Source: Acidobacteriota bacterium (GTDB taxonomy: Bacteria; Acidobacteriota; Terriglobia; Terriglobales; Acidobacteriaceae). Taken from it: 64,000 nt of DNA. Shown piece by piece: positions 41,798 through 51,868 of this stretch (its first letter is position 1; each line of letters begins with the position of its first letter). The notes beneath the pieces are model-generated. The model was not told the DNA's origin, did not search any database, and saw nothing but the letters and a program-made list of their open reading frames with translations. The stretch is from positions 1 through 64,000 of the forward strand of contig JABCZH010000004.1 in the NCBI GenBank assembly GCA_013289795.1, written 5' to 3'. Position numbers and translations under genes: made by a program.

Positions 41798-42940
41798 CTA
41801 CACTGCCACCGTGACCGACGTCTCCGTCCGCGTCACCGGACGATACAACGTGTCGCGCTCCACCGGTTCCCGCCCGGCTTCGTGGATCAACCGTATCAGT
41901 TCTTCGCGGCGCATGCCTTGGGGAGTGGTGGCGCCGGCGTCGTGGTAGATCTTCTCTTCGATGACGGTTCCATCGATATCATCCGCGCCAAAGCGCAGCG
42001 CGATCTGCGCGATCTTCGCCGTCATCATCTGCCAGTAGGCTTTGATGTGCGGAAAGTTGTCCAGCACCAGGCGGCTGACCGCGATTTGCTTGATGTCCGT
42101 CATACCGGTGGTTTTCGGCAGGTGCTGCAACGGCGTGTTGTCGGGATGGAAAGCCAGCGGGATGAAGGTTTGAAATCCGCCGGTCTGATCTTGTAGCGCA
42201 CGTAATCTCAAAAGATGATCTGCGCGATCTTCATCATTCTCGACGTGTCCATACAACATGGTCGCGTTCGACTTGAGCCCCATCTCGTGCGCCAGCTTTG
42301 CGGTTTCCAGCCACTGGTCGCCATCAATCTTGTGATCGCAAATGATGTGCCGCACCCGGTCGGCAAAAATCTCGGCGCCACCGCCGGGGAGCGAGTCCAC
42401 TCCAGCGTTCTTCAATTGCGCGAGCGTCTCCCCGATTGACAGCTTGGCGCGCCTGGCCAAGTAAGCCACCTCCACCATGGTGAAAGCCTTCAGATGGACC
42501 TCCGGAAAGCGCTGCTTCAGACCGGAGATCAAATCCAGGAAATACTGGAACGGAAGATCAGGATGCAGCCCGCCGACAATGTGAAACTCCGTGACCGCCT
42601 CGCTATATCCCGAGGCCGCGGTCTCAAATGCCTCTTCCAGGGCCATGGTGTATGCGCCCGGAGCGTCTTTCTTTTTCCCGAAGGCACAAAGCCGGCAAGC
42701 GGCTACGCAAACATTGGTGGGATTCAGATGGCGGTTGACGTTGAAGTACGTCCTGTCACCGTGCATGCGCTCACGGACGGAATTTGCCAGCCACCCGACG
42801 GCAAGAATGTCGCCGGTGCGATAAAGGGCGAGTGCATCGTCATCGCTTAGACGCTCGCGAGCGAGAACCTTCTCGTGCATCGGTCGGAGGCGCGCGTCGT
42901 CGGTTTGAAAGGGATGGCGCTTCGACATCCTCTCGATCAT
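41798..42940 (-). CDS. mqnE: Aminofutalosine synthase
   Basis: 380 aa radical-SAM enzyme with C78-X3-C82-X2-C85 (NPTNVCVAACRLCAFGKK), GAYTM, TEFHIVGGLHPDLPFQYFLD, LKAFTMVEVAYLARR, GVDSLPGGGAEIF. AAGGAG precedes the ATG. The GKKKDAPGAY context separates MqnE from MqnC. It joins an enolpyruvyl product of chorismate to adenosine's SAM-derived radical to give aminofutalosine, the first committed intermediates of futalosine menaquinone synthesis. The prenyltransferase mqnP lies 43 bases upstream. Confidence 0.92.
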   Translation of the reverse strand: MIERMSKRHPFQTDDARLRPMHEKVLARERLSDDDALALYRTGDILAVGWLANSVRERMHGDRTYFNVNRHLNPTNVCVAACRLCAFGKKKDAPGAYTMALEEAFETAASGYSEAVTEFHIVGGLHPDLPFQYFLDLISGLKQRFPEVHLKAFTMVEVAYLARRAKLSIGETLAQLKNAGVDSLPGGGAEIFADRVRHIICDHKIDGDQWLETAKLAHEMGLKSNATMLYGHVENDEDRADHLLRLRALQDQTGGFQTFIPLAFHPDNTPLQHLPKTTGMTDIKQIAVSRLVLDNFPHIKAYWQMMTAKIAQIALRFGADDIDGTVIEEKIYHDAGATTPQGMRREELIRLIHEAGREPVERDTLYRPVTRTETSVTVAV

Positions 42941-42983
42941 ACCGCACCACTCCTTTGAAAGTCACAGATTGGCAAAGAAGCCG

Positions 42984-43847
42984 TCAACGCCGCCACAGCA
43001 AATCCCCGGCCACAAATAAGAAGAACATCACTGAGATCACTCCGTTCATGGTGAAGAAAGCAGCGTTGAGTTTGGAGAGATCGTCCGCAGCGACCAGGGA
43101 GTGCTCGTATAGAAGAAGTAGAGCAACGGTGGTAACGCCGGCGATCGCCAACCTGCCCAGCCCGAACACCGCGATCACGCTAACCAGCAGCAAAAGCATA
43201 GCCAGATGAAAACCCCGCGCAATCCAAAGTGACGTCCCGATACCGAAATGGCGAGGGATGGAGTGCAGCCCGCTGCGCCGATCGAAATCGTAATCCTGGC
43301 AGGCGTACAGCACATCGAAGCCTGCGCCCCAGAATGTAACCGCAGCGGTCAGCAGCAGAATGCGTGGATCGAGCGATCCCCGCACCGCAATCCAGGCCGC
43401 CGACGGAGCAATGCCCATGGCGAATCCCAGAACCAGGTGCGACCAGCGTGTGAAACGTTTGGTGTAGGAATAGAGCAGAACCACACCCAGCGCCACCGGC
43501 GAGAGCAGCAACGAAAGACGGTTGAGCTGGGAGGCGGCCAGGACAAAGACTGCGCAGGAAACAATGACGAACGCCGCCACAAATCCATGCGTGAGAGTAC
43601 CAGCGGGCAATGCTCGTGTTTGCGTGCGTGGGTTGGCGGCGTCAATCGAGGCATCAGCAAAGCGATTGAAGGCCATCGCCGCCGACCGCGCTGATACCAT
43701 GGCGACAATAATCCACACCAACGCGTGCGCATTGGGGATGCCATTGGCCGCCAGCATTGCTCCGCACAACGCGAACGGCAGCACGAAAATGGAGTGCTCC
43801 CACTTGATCATCTCCAGCGTGACACGCAGGTTGTGAATAATCGCCAC
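42984..43847 (-). CDS. mqnP: UbiA-family prenyltransferase of futalosine menaquinone pathway
   Basis: About 287 aa from GTG 43847; the frame extends to TTG 43931, which overlaps pcm, and ATG 43811 is another option. Aspartate-rich motifs: [15 protein letters not shown] and [18 protein letters not shown], with about eight TM segments. It attaches a polyprenyl chain to the naphthoate intermediate at the membrane. Being next to mqnE supports the MqnP assignment over ubiquinone UbiA. Confidence 0.88.
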   Translation of the reverse strand: MAIIHNLRVTLEMIKWEHSIFVLPFALCGAMLAANGIPNAHALVWIIVAMVSARSAAMAFNRFADASIDAANPRTQTRALPAGTLTHGFVAAFVIVSCAVFVLAASQLNRLSLLLSPVALGVVLLYSYTKRFTRWSHLVLGFAMGIAPSAAWIAVRGSLDPRILLLTAAVTFWGAGFDVLYACQDYDFDRRSGLHSIPRHFGIGTSLWIARGFHLAMLLLLVSVIAVFGLGRLAIAGVTTVALLLLYEHSLVAADDLSKLNAAFFTMNGVISVMFFLFVAGDLLWRR

Positions 43848-43899
43848 GCTGAAATTGTAAAGCAGACCCGCGTTTCCAAGTCTTCTGGAACGCCACGCG

Positions 43900-44568
43900 C
43901 TACCATCCTTCGCCGTATCCCTGTTCGCCAATCAGCGGCACAAAGCGGCATCCTTCCAGGTTGGTAACCACCGTGCGGCCCTCCGGCTTGCGCACCAACT
44001 GCAACTCCTGCGCATCCGCCGGCCCCACGGGAATGACCATTCTTCCACCTTCCCGCAATTGCTCAAGTAAAGGTTGAGGAACTCTGGGCGCAGCCGCTGA
44101 AACCACAATGGCATCGAAAGGTGCGTGTTCGGATAGACCACGGCTGCCATCGCCCACGATCAGGCTCGCATTGCTACACCCTAGGCGCTGCAGGATCGCC
44201 TCCGCCTTAAGGGCGAGTGACTCGATCCGTTCCACCGAATAGACCTGCCGAGCCAATTCCGCCAGCAGCGCGGTTTGATAACCGGAGCCGGTCCCAATCT
44301 CAAGCACCGTCTCCGAAGCGTCGAGCGCCAAAGCCTCTAACATGAACGCCACAATGTAGGGTTGCGAAATCGTCTGCCCGTCCCCGATGGGAAGCGGATG
44401 ATCTTCATAGGCGCTGTCTCGATATTCATCAGCGACGAACAAATGACGCGGAACCCTCCCCATGGCGGCCAAGACACGCTCATCCCGAATGCCGCGGGCG
44501 CGCAGTTGAGCGGCCACCATCTTCTGCCGCTGTGCCACAAAGCGGTCGGATTGAACGCCGATTGTCAT
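43900..44568 (-). CDS. pcm: Protein-L-isoaspartate O-methyltransferase
   Basis: 222 aa from ATG 44568; a TTG at 44655 would add a hydrophobic stretch (LGWLLILMIIGGVRY) and export the protein, so the start matters. SAM-binding motif [18 protein letters not shown]; family motifs [53 protein letters not shown]. It methylates L-isoaspartyl residues in damaged proteins to start their repair. Confidence 0.92.
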   Translation of the reverse strand: MTIGVQSDRFVAQRQKMVAAQLRARGIRDERVLAAMGRVPRHLFVADEYRDSAYEDHPLPIGDGQTISQPYIVAFMLEALALDASETVLEIGTGSGYQTALLAELARQVYSVERIESLALKAEAILQRLGCSNASLIVGDGSRGLSEHAPFDAIVVSAAAPRVPQPLLEQLREGGRMVIPVGPADAQELQLVRKPEGRTVVTNLEGCRFVPLIGEQGYGEGW

Positions 44569-44708
44569 GTTTGAAGAAGAACATGTGTATCTTACGCCGC
44601 CGATAATCATCAAAATGAGCAGCCAGCCGAGCGGAGACACTCGTCGGCCCGGCAACTCTTCTAGTACTATGCGGGAACGAAACCTATTGAAACCAAGGAT
44701 GAACCTCA

Positions 44709-47111
44709 GTGAGTGACGAACGATACGCCCCCGGTTGGCCCGGCATCGAGGCGCGCTGGACCTCCAGCGCGAAGAGCGGAGTAGGCACGTCCTTAACCCG
44801 CAACAGCAAAGTATGGTTCACCACCAGCCACGGTATTCTGAATGAAGTTTACTATCCACGCGTGGACCAGGCGTGCACCCGCGACCTGGGACTGGTCGTC
44901 ACCGACGGCAGCCGTTTCTTCTCTGAGGAAAAGCGTCATTGTCAGTGCACGATTGCCGCGATGACTCCCGGAGTTCCTATCTATCACCTCACCAACACGG
45001 AATTGCAGGGCCGCTACAAGATCGAAAAAGAAGTCTTCACCGATCCCTACCGCAATGTAGTCTTGCAGAGGATTCGGTTCATTCCGCAACAAGGCAAGCT
45101 CGAGGACTACCGGCTCTACGCTCTGCTCTCTCCCCATCTCGCTAATCATGGAGGCGGCAACACCGGCTGGGTCGGAGATTACAAGGGCGTTCCTATGCTG
45201 TTCGCAACCCGCGAGGACACCGCGCTCGCCTTTGGCTGCTCGACACCCTGGCGGAAAATGTCGGTGGGTTTTGTCGGCTACTCGGACGGATGGCAGGACC
45301 TTTCCCAAAATTATCGACTGACCTGGGAGTACACCCGCGCGGAGAATGGCAATCTCGCGCTGACCGGTGAGATCGATCTGGCCGCTTGCAATGGAGAATT
45401 CGTGCTGGCGCTGGGTTTTGGCGGAATGGCGACGGAGGCCGGACAACAAGTGCGATCAGGCTTGCTGGAGCCTTTGGACGCGCTGCGCGACCGCTACGTG
45501 ATGCACTGGAAGAGCTGGCAGAACACACTGCTGCCGTTGGACCAACCTCAGCGCGAACATGATCTGTATCGCGGCAGTGCGGCCGCACTGCGCACCCACG
45601 AGTCCAAGGATTTTCTGGGAGGTGTCATCGCCAGCCTCTCCATTCCATGGGGCTTTAACAAGGGCGATGAAGATCTCGGAGGTTACCATCTGGTGTGGCC
45701 GCGCGACCTGGTTGAAACTGCTTTCGGATTTCTGGCGGCAGGAGCCAAGACCGATGCCATTCGGGTCTTGCAGTATCTGGAGTCCACCCAGGAAGCCGAC
45801 GGGCACTGGGCGCAGAATCTGTGGCTCGACGGCCGTCCCTATTGGATGGGCGTGCAGATGGATGAAGCTGCCTTTCCCATCCTCTTGGTCGACACCCTGC
45901 GACGGGAGATGCACGTGCCCGCGGGCGAGCTGAGGCGCTGGTGGATGATGGTTTATCGCGCAGCAGCGTTCATCCTACGCAATGGCCCGGTTACTCAGCA
46001 GGATCGATGGGAGGAAGATGGAGGCTATTCTCCATTCACGCTCGCAGTGGAAATTTCGGGGCTGCTCGCCGCTGCCGATTTCGCCGACGCGGTGGAAGAA
46101 AAAAAGATTGCAGGCTACCTGCGCGACGCCGCCGACGCCTGGAATGACAATATCGAACGCTGGACTTACGTCACCGGAACCGATCTGGCGCGCCAGGTCG
46201 GGGTTGAGGGCTACTACGTACGTATCGCGCCGCTGGACTCAGACGGAGCAGCTTCACCCCTGCAGGGTTTTGTGCCTATCAAGAACCGGCCCCCGGGGCA
46301 AACCGACGCCCCGGCATCGCAGATCGTAAGTCCGGATGCTTTGGCGCTGGTTCGCTTTGGCCTTCGCGCCCCGGACGATCCCCGCATCTTGAATACCATC
46401 AAGGTGATCGACGCCCTCTTGCAAGTGAAGCTGCCTCAAGGACCATGTTGGTATCGCTACAACGGCGACGGCTATGGCGAGCATGAAGATGGTTCTCCGT
46501 TTGACGGCACGGGCGTCGGCCGCCCCTGGCCTCTTCTGGCCGGAGAGCGCGCCCACTACGAACTGGCCGCCGGCAATCGCGAGGCCGCGGAAGAACTCCT
46601 AGCCGTGATGGAAGGCTCAGTCGCTGACGGCCACCTGCTGCCCGAGCAGGTTTGGGACGCTCCCGATCTGCCGGATGCGGAATTGTTCACTGGCAAAGGC
46701 ACGGGTTCCGCTTGTCCGCTGGTGTGGGCGCACTCCGAGTACATCAAGCTGCGGCGCTCGCTGCGCGACGGCAGAATCTTTGATCAGCCGCCTCAGCCGG
46801 TCCACCGCTACCAGGTGCAGAAAAGAAAATCGCCATACTGGGGATGGCGCTTCAACAATAAGTGCAAAACGATGAGTCCAGGGAAAAACCTGCGGCTCGT
46901 CTTGCCCGCACCCGCAACCGTGCATTGGAGCTTTGATGGCTGGAAGACTGCGCACGATATCGACAGCGAGGACACCGGATTGGGCGCCTGTGTCGCTGAC
47001 TTGCCCTCCAATCAATTGTCTGTGGGCCGAGAGATTGTCTTCACCTTCTATTGGCTACAGGAGCAACGCTGGGAGGGAACAGATTTCTCGGTCCTCGTAG
47101 AAGATCGATGA
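44709..47111 (+). CDS. GH15 glucoamylase-like glucan 1,4-alpha-glucosidase
   Basis: 800 aa from GTG 44709. The N-terminal 270 residues form the beta-supersandwich typical of bacterial GH15 enzymes (VWFTTSHGILNEVYYPRVDQ, RFIPQQGKLEDYRLYALLSP). The catalytic (alpha/alpha)6 barrel follows: DLGGYHLVWPRDLVETAFGF, NLWLDGRPYWMGVQMDEAAF, QDRWEEDGGYSPFTLAVEIS (general acid Glu region), ELFTGKGTGSACPLVWAHSE. A starch-binding-like C-terminal domain ends the protein. No signal peptide, so it probably trims intracellular alpha-glucans. Confidence 0.92.
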   Translation: MSDERYAPGWPGIEARWTSSAKSGVGTSLTRNSKVWFTTSHGILNEVYYPRVDQACTRDLGLVVTDGSRFFSEEKRHCQCTIAAMTPGVPIYHLTNTELQGRYKIEKEVFTDPYRNVVLQRIRFIPQQGKLEDYRLYALLSPHLANHGGGNTGWVGDYKGVPMLFATREDTALAFGCSTPWRKMSVGFVGYSDGWQDLSQNYRLTWEYTRAENGNLALTGEIDLAACNGEFVLALGFGGMATEAGQQVRSGLLEPLDALRDRYVMHWKSWQNTLLPLDQPQREHDLYRGSAAALRTHESKDFLGGVIASLSIPWGFNKGDEDLGGYHLVWPRDLVETAFGFLAAGAKTDAIRVLQYLESTQEADGHWAQNLWLDGRPYWMGVQMDEAAFPILLVDTLRREMHVPAGELRRWWMMVYRAAAFILRNGPVTQQDRWEEDGGYSPFTLAVEISGLLAAADFADAVEEKKIAGYLRDAADAWNDNIERWTYVTGTDLARQVGVEGYYVRIAPLDSDGAASPLQGFVPIKNRPPGQTDAPASQIVSPDALALVRFGLRAPDDPRILNTIKVIDALLQVKLPQGPCWYRYNGDGYGEHEDGSPFDGTGVGRPWPLLAGERAHYELAAGNREAAEELLAVMEGSVADGHLLPEQVWDAPDLPDAELFTGKGTGSACPLVWAHSEYIKLRRSLRDGRIFDQPPQPVHRYQVQKRKSPYWGWRFNNKCKTMSPGKNLRLVLPAPATVHWSFDGWKTAHDIDSEDTGLGACVADLPSNQLSVGREIVFTFYWLQEQRWEGTDFSVLVEDR

Positions 47112-47131
47112 ACTGGCGTACCGTCAGCCGA

Positions 47132-48799
47132 CTATCCCGTATAAACCAACTCCACCACCGTACAGTCGTCGCTCAATGGTGTTCCACAACAGAAGTCCGA
47201 GATGGCCGCGAAAATGTCTTCCAATCCGCCAATCTGGGCGGCCACTTCGAGCCGCGAATCCTCGAAAAAGTCTCCTTTGGCGTTTTCCGCCTCGGTGACG
47301 CCATCGGTCACCAGCACCAGGCGATCACCCGTCTTCAATTGGTAGTGGGCGCTTTCGTACTTGGCGTCGGGCAACAAACCCACGGGAAGATTGGCGTCGG
47401 AAGGGCGCTCGACCTTTCCCGCGGAAACCACCAAAGGTGGAATGTGGCCACAGTTCACATACTCAAGCTGACCAGCATCGCTAACTCGGGCAATGAGGAC
47501 CGTCGCGTACTTCTCGCCGATGTGTTTCGCTGTAAAAAAGCGGTTGACTGCGGTTACGATGTCGGTCAACGGCATGCCCGCCGTGAGTTGCGAATAGATC
47601 ATGCCTTGCAGAGTGGACGCCAGCAAGGCAGCCGAGACTCCCTTTCCGCTGACGTCGGCCAGCACCACCGTCAAGCCGGCATCGGTATTCACCGCGTCGA
47701 AGAAGTCGCCGCCGATCTCTTTGCAGGAAAGATTTCTTCCGCTCAGGCGTGCGAACGGAACTTCGGGGATGGTCACTGCCATCAGCCGCTGCTGAATTGA
47801 AGCGGCAATCGACAGCTCCTGCTGATACCGCCGCGACGATTCTTCCGCCTGCACCAATCGCGCATTCTCGATCAGCGAAGCCGCCTCGGTTGCGATGGCA
47901 TGCAAAATGTCGTTGCTGACGCCGGAGATGTCCCGTGAAGCGAACCGCGAATCGACGTACAGCGCGCCCATGGCTTCGGCGGCAATCGCAGGCGCGGGAG
48001 AATCGGTGTCGCGGGTAGTCTGTACCTGCGGCTTGCGCAGCGGAACACAAATCACCGTGCGCAGATCATACGCCACAATGCTCTTGCGCCCGGTCAGGTC
48101 GAGAGACCGGCTGGTGTCGGTAAGCACGAACTCCGAGTTCGACTTCAGTGCATCTTCCAAAATGGAGTGAGAAATAGTCGTGTCTTCCAGCAGCGGTTCG
48201 CTCTTTGAGTTGCGTCCCGCGGCCAACCGTAACTCGCCTTGCTCGTTCTTCATGAACACATAAGCGCGCTCGGCGCGCGTGAGCTTGAGGGTCACGTCGA
48301 GCAGCGTCATCAGAATCTCATCGAGCACTCCGACCGTGTTCAGCTTGCGGGCAGCCTCCAGAAACAGAATCAATTTCTCCAGGTCGGTTGTTTCATCCGA
48401 GATGTGCATCCCGGAAATCTGGCTGAGGAATTCGCGGGCGGAGTTGGTGGTCCCATGGAGGGGGTTGAAAATGACGTAGGCGACCTCGCGAACTCCAAAT
48501 TCCAGACGGTCATTGCGCTCCAGGTTCTTTTGCTGGATGCGCTCGCCGTTGACGAAGGTTCCGTGTTTGCTACCCTGGTCAACTACGCTGAATTGGCCGT
48601 TCTCGGAAACAATGAGTGCGTGGTCGCGGGATACGCGTGGGTCAGCGATCACCAGATCCTTGTCCACTTTGCGCCCCACGCTGAAGGGACTGTGGTCCAG
48701 ATTGATGATGCGTTGCTCGTTCCCCTGCACGAACACGAGTGTGGGAAATACTCCCGAACTCGATTCCGGAGGAGGATTGACGATGGTCTGAAAGCTCAT
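47132..48799 (-). CDS. FHA-GAF-PP2C (SpoIIE/RsbU-type) serine phosphatase
   Basis: 555 aa. FHA domain about 15-110 (FSVGRKVDKDLVIADPRVSR, DHALIV, GSKHGTFVNGERIQ), a GAF domain about 145-315 (ILMTLLDVTLKLTRAERAYV, VICVPLRK, GALYVDSR), a helical linker and a PP2C phosphatase about 340-553 (GGDFFDAVNTDAGLTVVLAD, VSGKGVSAALLAS, VLVTDGVTEAENAKGDFF, DDCTVVELVY). It should dephosphorylate a STAS anti-sigma antagonist such as the product of the gene 133 bases upstream, in a partner-switching pathway. Confidence 0.93.
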   Translation of the reverse strand: MSFQTIVNPPPESSSGVFPTLVFVQGNEQRIINLDHSPFSVGRKVDKDLVIADPRVSRDHALIVSENGQFSVVDQGSKHGTFVNGERIQQKNLERNDRLEFGVREVAYVIFNPLHGTTNSAREFLSQISGMHISDETTDLEKLILFLEAARKLNTVGVLDEILMTLLDVTLKLTRAERAYVFMKNEQGELRLAAGRNSKSEPLLEDTTISHSILEDALKSNSEFVLTDTSRSLDLTGRKSIVAYDLRTVICVPLRKPQVQTTRDTDSPAPAIAAEAMGALYVDSRFASRDISGVSNDILHAIATEAASLIENARLVQAEESSRRYQQELSIAASIQQRLMAVTIPEVPFARLSGRNLSCKEIGGDFFDAVNTDAGLTVVLADVSGKGVSAALLASTLQGMIYSQLTAGMPLTDIVTAVNRFFTAKHIGEKYATVLIARVSDAGQLEYVNCGHIPPLVVSAGKVERPSDANLPVGLLPDAKYESAHYQLKTGDRLVLVTDGVTEAENAKGDFFEDSRLEVAAQIGGLEDIFAAISDFCCGTPLSDDCTVVELVYTG

Positions 48800-48932
48800 G
48801 TGCGTCCGGGCACTCCTCGACCCGCGAGGAGCCCTATGAGAATAATGCCAGCATCGAAGCGCGGTGGGAAGGGGAGAGTGCGATTTTGTTCAATTCCCGC
48901 CCGCTGGAAGACCTGAAAGGCAGCCCTGGGCC

Positions 48933-49286
48933 TCACTTGCGGCTGCGATCAAAGGACGCCAGAGCCTCTTGCTCCGTATCATAGACCTCGAACACGGTCA
49001 CCAGCTTGGTAATCTGCAGCACATCCCGCAGCCGCTGGCCTACACCTGTCAACTTGATGTCTGCCCCGCCCGCGCGCGCCGAGGAGTACACGCCCACCAG
49101 CGTTCCCAAGCCGCTGCTGTCGATATAGTCGACCCCGGCAAGATTTAGCACCACCTGGCGCGATGAGGCCAGCACCTTCTTGAGCGTCTCCCGCAACCCT
49201 GCGGCTTCTTCCCCCAGCACAATGCGGCCATGGCAGGTAACTACGCTGATCCCATTCACTTGCCGGGTTTCAACTTTGAGGCTCAT
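48933..49286 (-). CDS. STAS-domain anti-sigma factor antagonist
   Basis: 117 aa SpoIIAA/RsbV-like: GISVVTCHGRIVLGEEAAGL, VVLNLAGVDYIDSSGLGTLV with the regulatory Ser at 57 or 58, then DIKLTGVGQRLRDVLQITKL. In its dephosphorylated form it would bind an anti-sigma kinase. The kinase is not in the window; the phosphatase is the next gene downstream. Confidence 0.93.
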   Translation of the reverse strand: MSLKVETRQVNGISVVTCHGRIVLGEEAAGLRETLKKVLASSRQVVLNLAGVDYIDSSGLGTLVGVYSSARAGGADIKLTGVGQRLRDVLQITKLVTVFEVYDTEQEALASFDRSRK

Positions 49287-49378
49287 GCAATCCTCCGAAC
49301 AACATGCACAACGATTGGTTCGAGAAGCCTAACGCGGGTGACCGGGGAATGCAAGGCGGGCACAATCCCCGGCGTCGC

Positions 49379-50653
49379 CTACGGGGATTCGGCCACGTTG
49401 GCAAAGCCGCACACCAACAACGCCAGTACGGCGACCGGAATGGCCACACTCGTGTAAAGCGGCAAAGCCCATCCTCTTTGGATGGCTTCCACAGGCAAGA
49501 GGGTGGACGCCACGAACAGCCCCGACGCCGCCAGCCACGGCCAGAGCAGCGTCAATCCGCATATTGTGGCCGCCACGCGCCGGACCAATCCCCTGCTCCA
49601 CAACTCTCCCCCCAGTTGCAATACCAGCAAGATTCCGGGCAGCAAAAGCACATGGTTGTAAGGGGAGGCTTTCGGAATGATCACAACAGTCGCCGCCAGA
49701 ATCAGGACCGTGACCCGGTTATGGATCAACGATCCCGCCGTCTCGCGGCGGCACCGCCAGGCAACCAACGCCAGCGCGACCACAATCAGAATGGCCAGCC
49801 AATTTCCCCATCGCGGCGTGATCAGAATGTTGAGCACCGAATCCGCGCCCTGGTTGTATCGGCGGTAGGCCATGACCGCCTCGCCAAAGCGGCCCATCCA
49901 TCCCGGCAACAAGTATTCCGCCCCGCCCACCAGCACGGCCATGGTCCCGGCGAATCCCCACCAAAAGCCGCGCCGGCGCGTCCAGTCGCTGAGCGCCCAA
50001 AGCAAGAACCAGGCTGCGACCGGCAACGCCAGTTGGGGCTTGACGGTCGCCAGCGCCAGCAGAACTCCCGCGGAAAAAAGATGGCCTTCGATCAGCAACA
50101 TGGCGCTGGTCGCAATTAAGCCGGCAACCAGCAGGCTCAACTGCTGCAGCTTGATTCCCTGTAACACTGGGAAGCTGCCAAGCGTGAGCACAATCAATGC
50201 CGCCATCGTCTCCAGTGAGACTTTCCAGCGAAACGTGCGCAACCACAGCAACACCGAGGCCGCGGTCAACATCACCAGAAGCCACCGAAATCCCGTCTGA
50301 ACAACTCCAAACGGCAGTGTAATTGTTGGAGCGAGCAAAAACACCACGTACGCAGGATAAGCAAAGCCCTGCTCATCTTTCGGATCGTGCGGCAGCGTCG
50401 GATCCAACGGCCGCCCATAGTATCCGGCCTGAATCTCCCGCGTGACTTCCGCGCTGTAGGGATCGCGGCCATGCAACAGCAACTCCCGCGCCCCCAGCCA
50501 GCGCGGATAAAGATCAGAAAGATTTCCGCGTGGGATGCCGTAAGGCGCGGATTCTCTCTGCTGATACGGGATCAGTACATGCTGCACATAGAACCACATG
50601 CTCCCGGCCAGCAGCAGGGCTATGGCTAACCCAAATGTGGAATTTCTCCGCAA
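49379..50653 (-). CDS. GT87-family polytopic glycosyltransferase (DUF2029)
   Basis: 424 aa with about ten TM segments. Motifs of the family: NLSDLYPRWLGARELLLHGR, DPYSAEVTREIQAGYYGRPL, FAYPAYVVFLLAPTI, TLGSFPVLQGIKLQQLSLLV, ALATVKPQLALPVAAWF, AYRRYNQGADSVLNILITPR. GT87 enzymes use polyprenyl-phosphate sugars at the outer face of the membrane. It is divergent from, and a close paralogue of, the protein at 51865-53151. Confidence 0.85.
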   Translation of the reverse strand: MRRNSTFGLAIALLLAGSMWFYVQHVLIPYQQRESAPYGIPRGNLSDLYPRWLGARELLLHGRDPYSAEVTREIQAGYYGRPLDPTLPHDPKDEQGFAYPAYVVFLLAPTITLPFGVVQTGFRWLLVMLTAASVLLWLRTFRWKVSLETMAALIVLTLGSFPVLQGIKLQQLSLLVAGLIATSAMLLIEGHLFSAGVLLALATVKPQLALPVAAWFLLWALSDWTRRRGFWWGFAGTMAVLVGGAEYLLPGWMGRFGEAVMAYRRYNQGADSVLNILITPRWGNWLAILIVVALALVAWRCRRETAGSLIHNRVTVLILAATVVIIPKASPYNHVLLLPGILLVLQLGGELWSRGLVRRVAATICGLTLLWPWLAASGLFVASTLLPVEAIQRGWALPLYTSVAIPVAVLALLVCGFANVAESP

Positions 50654-50713
50654 CGGTCTGGCGAAGCTGAAATCGTCTCATGTTACAACTTATGCAGGTA
50701 CATCTCTCGTGCA

Positions 50714-51868
50714 ATGACTATTCTCTCGCGCGACCAACGGCCAGGGGATCTCCACTACTGGGTTAGCACCCTGTTGGCACTCGCGCTGGTGCCACTCTTA
50801 CGAGAGCTAAACCTTCCGGTCCGTTTCGATTGGTTACGCCTCGGTTCTGCCTTCTGGCTGGTTCTTGCGGCGCAATCCCTCTTCGTCGCCACTCTCTTAT
50901 ATTTGATCGGGGCTGCCCCGGCAACGTTTGGCCCGCTTCTGCTGCGGATTCGCCGGGACAAGGTACGCATTGCGCTTGCATTGGTGTTCTTCCTCATCCT
51001 CCTTTGGGAGTTCACCCGGCTCAAAGCCCTGGTCTTGACGGTCGATGCCATCGCCCTGCTGGAGTTTCGCGAGCGATTGAAGCCTGCCGCTCGCCGGGTA
51101 GCCGCACTCTCAGTTCTGGTCCCTGCAATCTACCTCTTTGCCGGGTTCCTGCTGATCTTCGCCTACAACGACATCATCGTATCGCTGCGTTTCTACGGCG
51201 CGACGGACGCGGCATTCAACGCCATGGACAAGTGGCTGCTTCACGGAATGTCGGTGTCCGATCTGTGCCATTGGGCAGTACGAAGATTTCCTGTTTCCTT
51301 CTTCCAATTCCTTGAGTTCATCTACTTCGGAATGTTTCCCCATATTGGTGCGGCTCTGATCCTCATGGCCGTCTATTCAGGGAAGAAACGCGCGCTTCAG
51401 TTCGTGGGAGCCATTCTGACGGCGTATTATGTAGCGCTGATGCTGTTTTTTCTGTGGCCCAGCCAGGGACCATATTATTTGTGTGCCACGCATTTTTCGG
51501 AGTTCCCCAATAGTTTGAAGGCATTTGCCGCGCAGAGTACGTCTATCGCAAACTCGCAGGCGCTCTGGAACCATATACGGATCCGTCAAATTTCTACTGA
51601 CTACTACATAGCCTTTCCCTGCATGCACATCGCTCAACCACTGGTCGTCATGTGGTTTCTAAGACCATGGCGGCGGATGCTGGCTGCCCTGGCCATCTAC
51701 GATTTGTTGCTGATTGGGGCGATCTTGCTTCTGGAATGGCACTATTTGGTCGACATTTTTGGAGGAGTGCTGGTAGCCGGTGTTGCGATCGCTGTGGTCG
51801 ACGGCCGCGAGCTGTTGCAGGCTGCCGGGATCATGAAGAGGTCCGAAGTTATGACCTCGTCGTCATGA
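50714..51868 (+). CDS. PAP2-superfamily membrane phosphatase/transferase
   Basis: 384 aa with about ten TM segments. C-terminal PAP2 motifs: FLWPSQGPYYLC, YIAFPCMHIAQPLVVMWFLR (the PSMH-like box as PCMH), LEWHYLVDIFGGVLVAGVAI (H...D). The layout is like inositol-phosphoceramide-synthase or lipid-phosphatase relatives. It overlaps the following GT87 gene (ATGA), suggesting a lipid-linked sugar pathway (inference). Confidence 0.85.
   Translation: MTILSRDQRPGDLHYWVSTLLALALVPLLRELNLPVRFDWLRLGSAFWLVLAAQSLFVATLLYLIGAAPATFGPLLLRIRRDKVRIALALVFFLILLWEFTRLKALVLTVDAIALLEFRERLKPAARRVAALSVLVPAIYLFAGFLLIFAYNDIIVSLRFYGATDAAFNAMDKWLLHGMSVSDLCHWAVRRFPVSFFQFLEFIYFGMFPHIGAALILMAVYSGKKRALQFVGAILTAYYVALMLFFLWPSQGPYYLCATHFSEFPNSLKAFAAQSTSIANSQALWNHIRIRQISTDYYIAFPCMHIAQPLVVMWFLRPWRRMLAALAIYDLLLIGAILLLEWHYLVDIFGGVLVAGVAIAVVDGRELLQAAGIMKRSEVMTSSS

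Noticed and set aside
48808-48834. Hairpin CTCCTCG/CGAGGAG in front of the FHA-phosphatase gene
   Set aside because: No T-run for a terminator, and the AGGAG in the stem is 13 bases from the ATG, too far for clear translation control.
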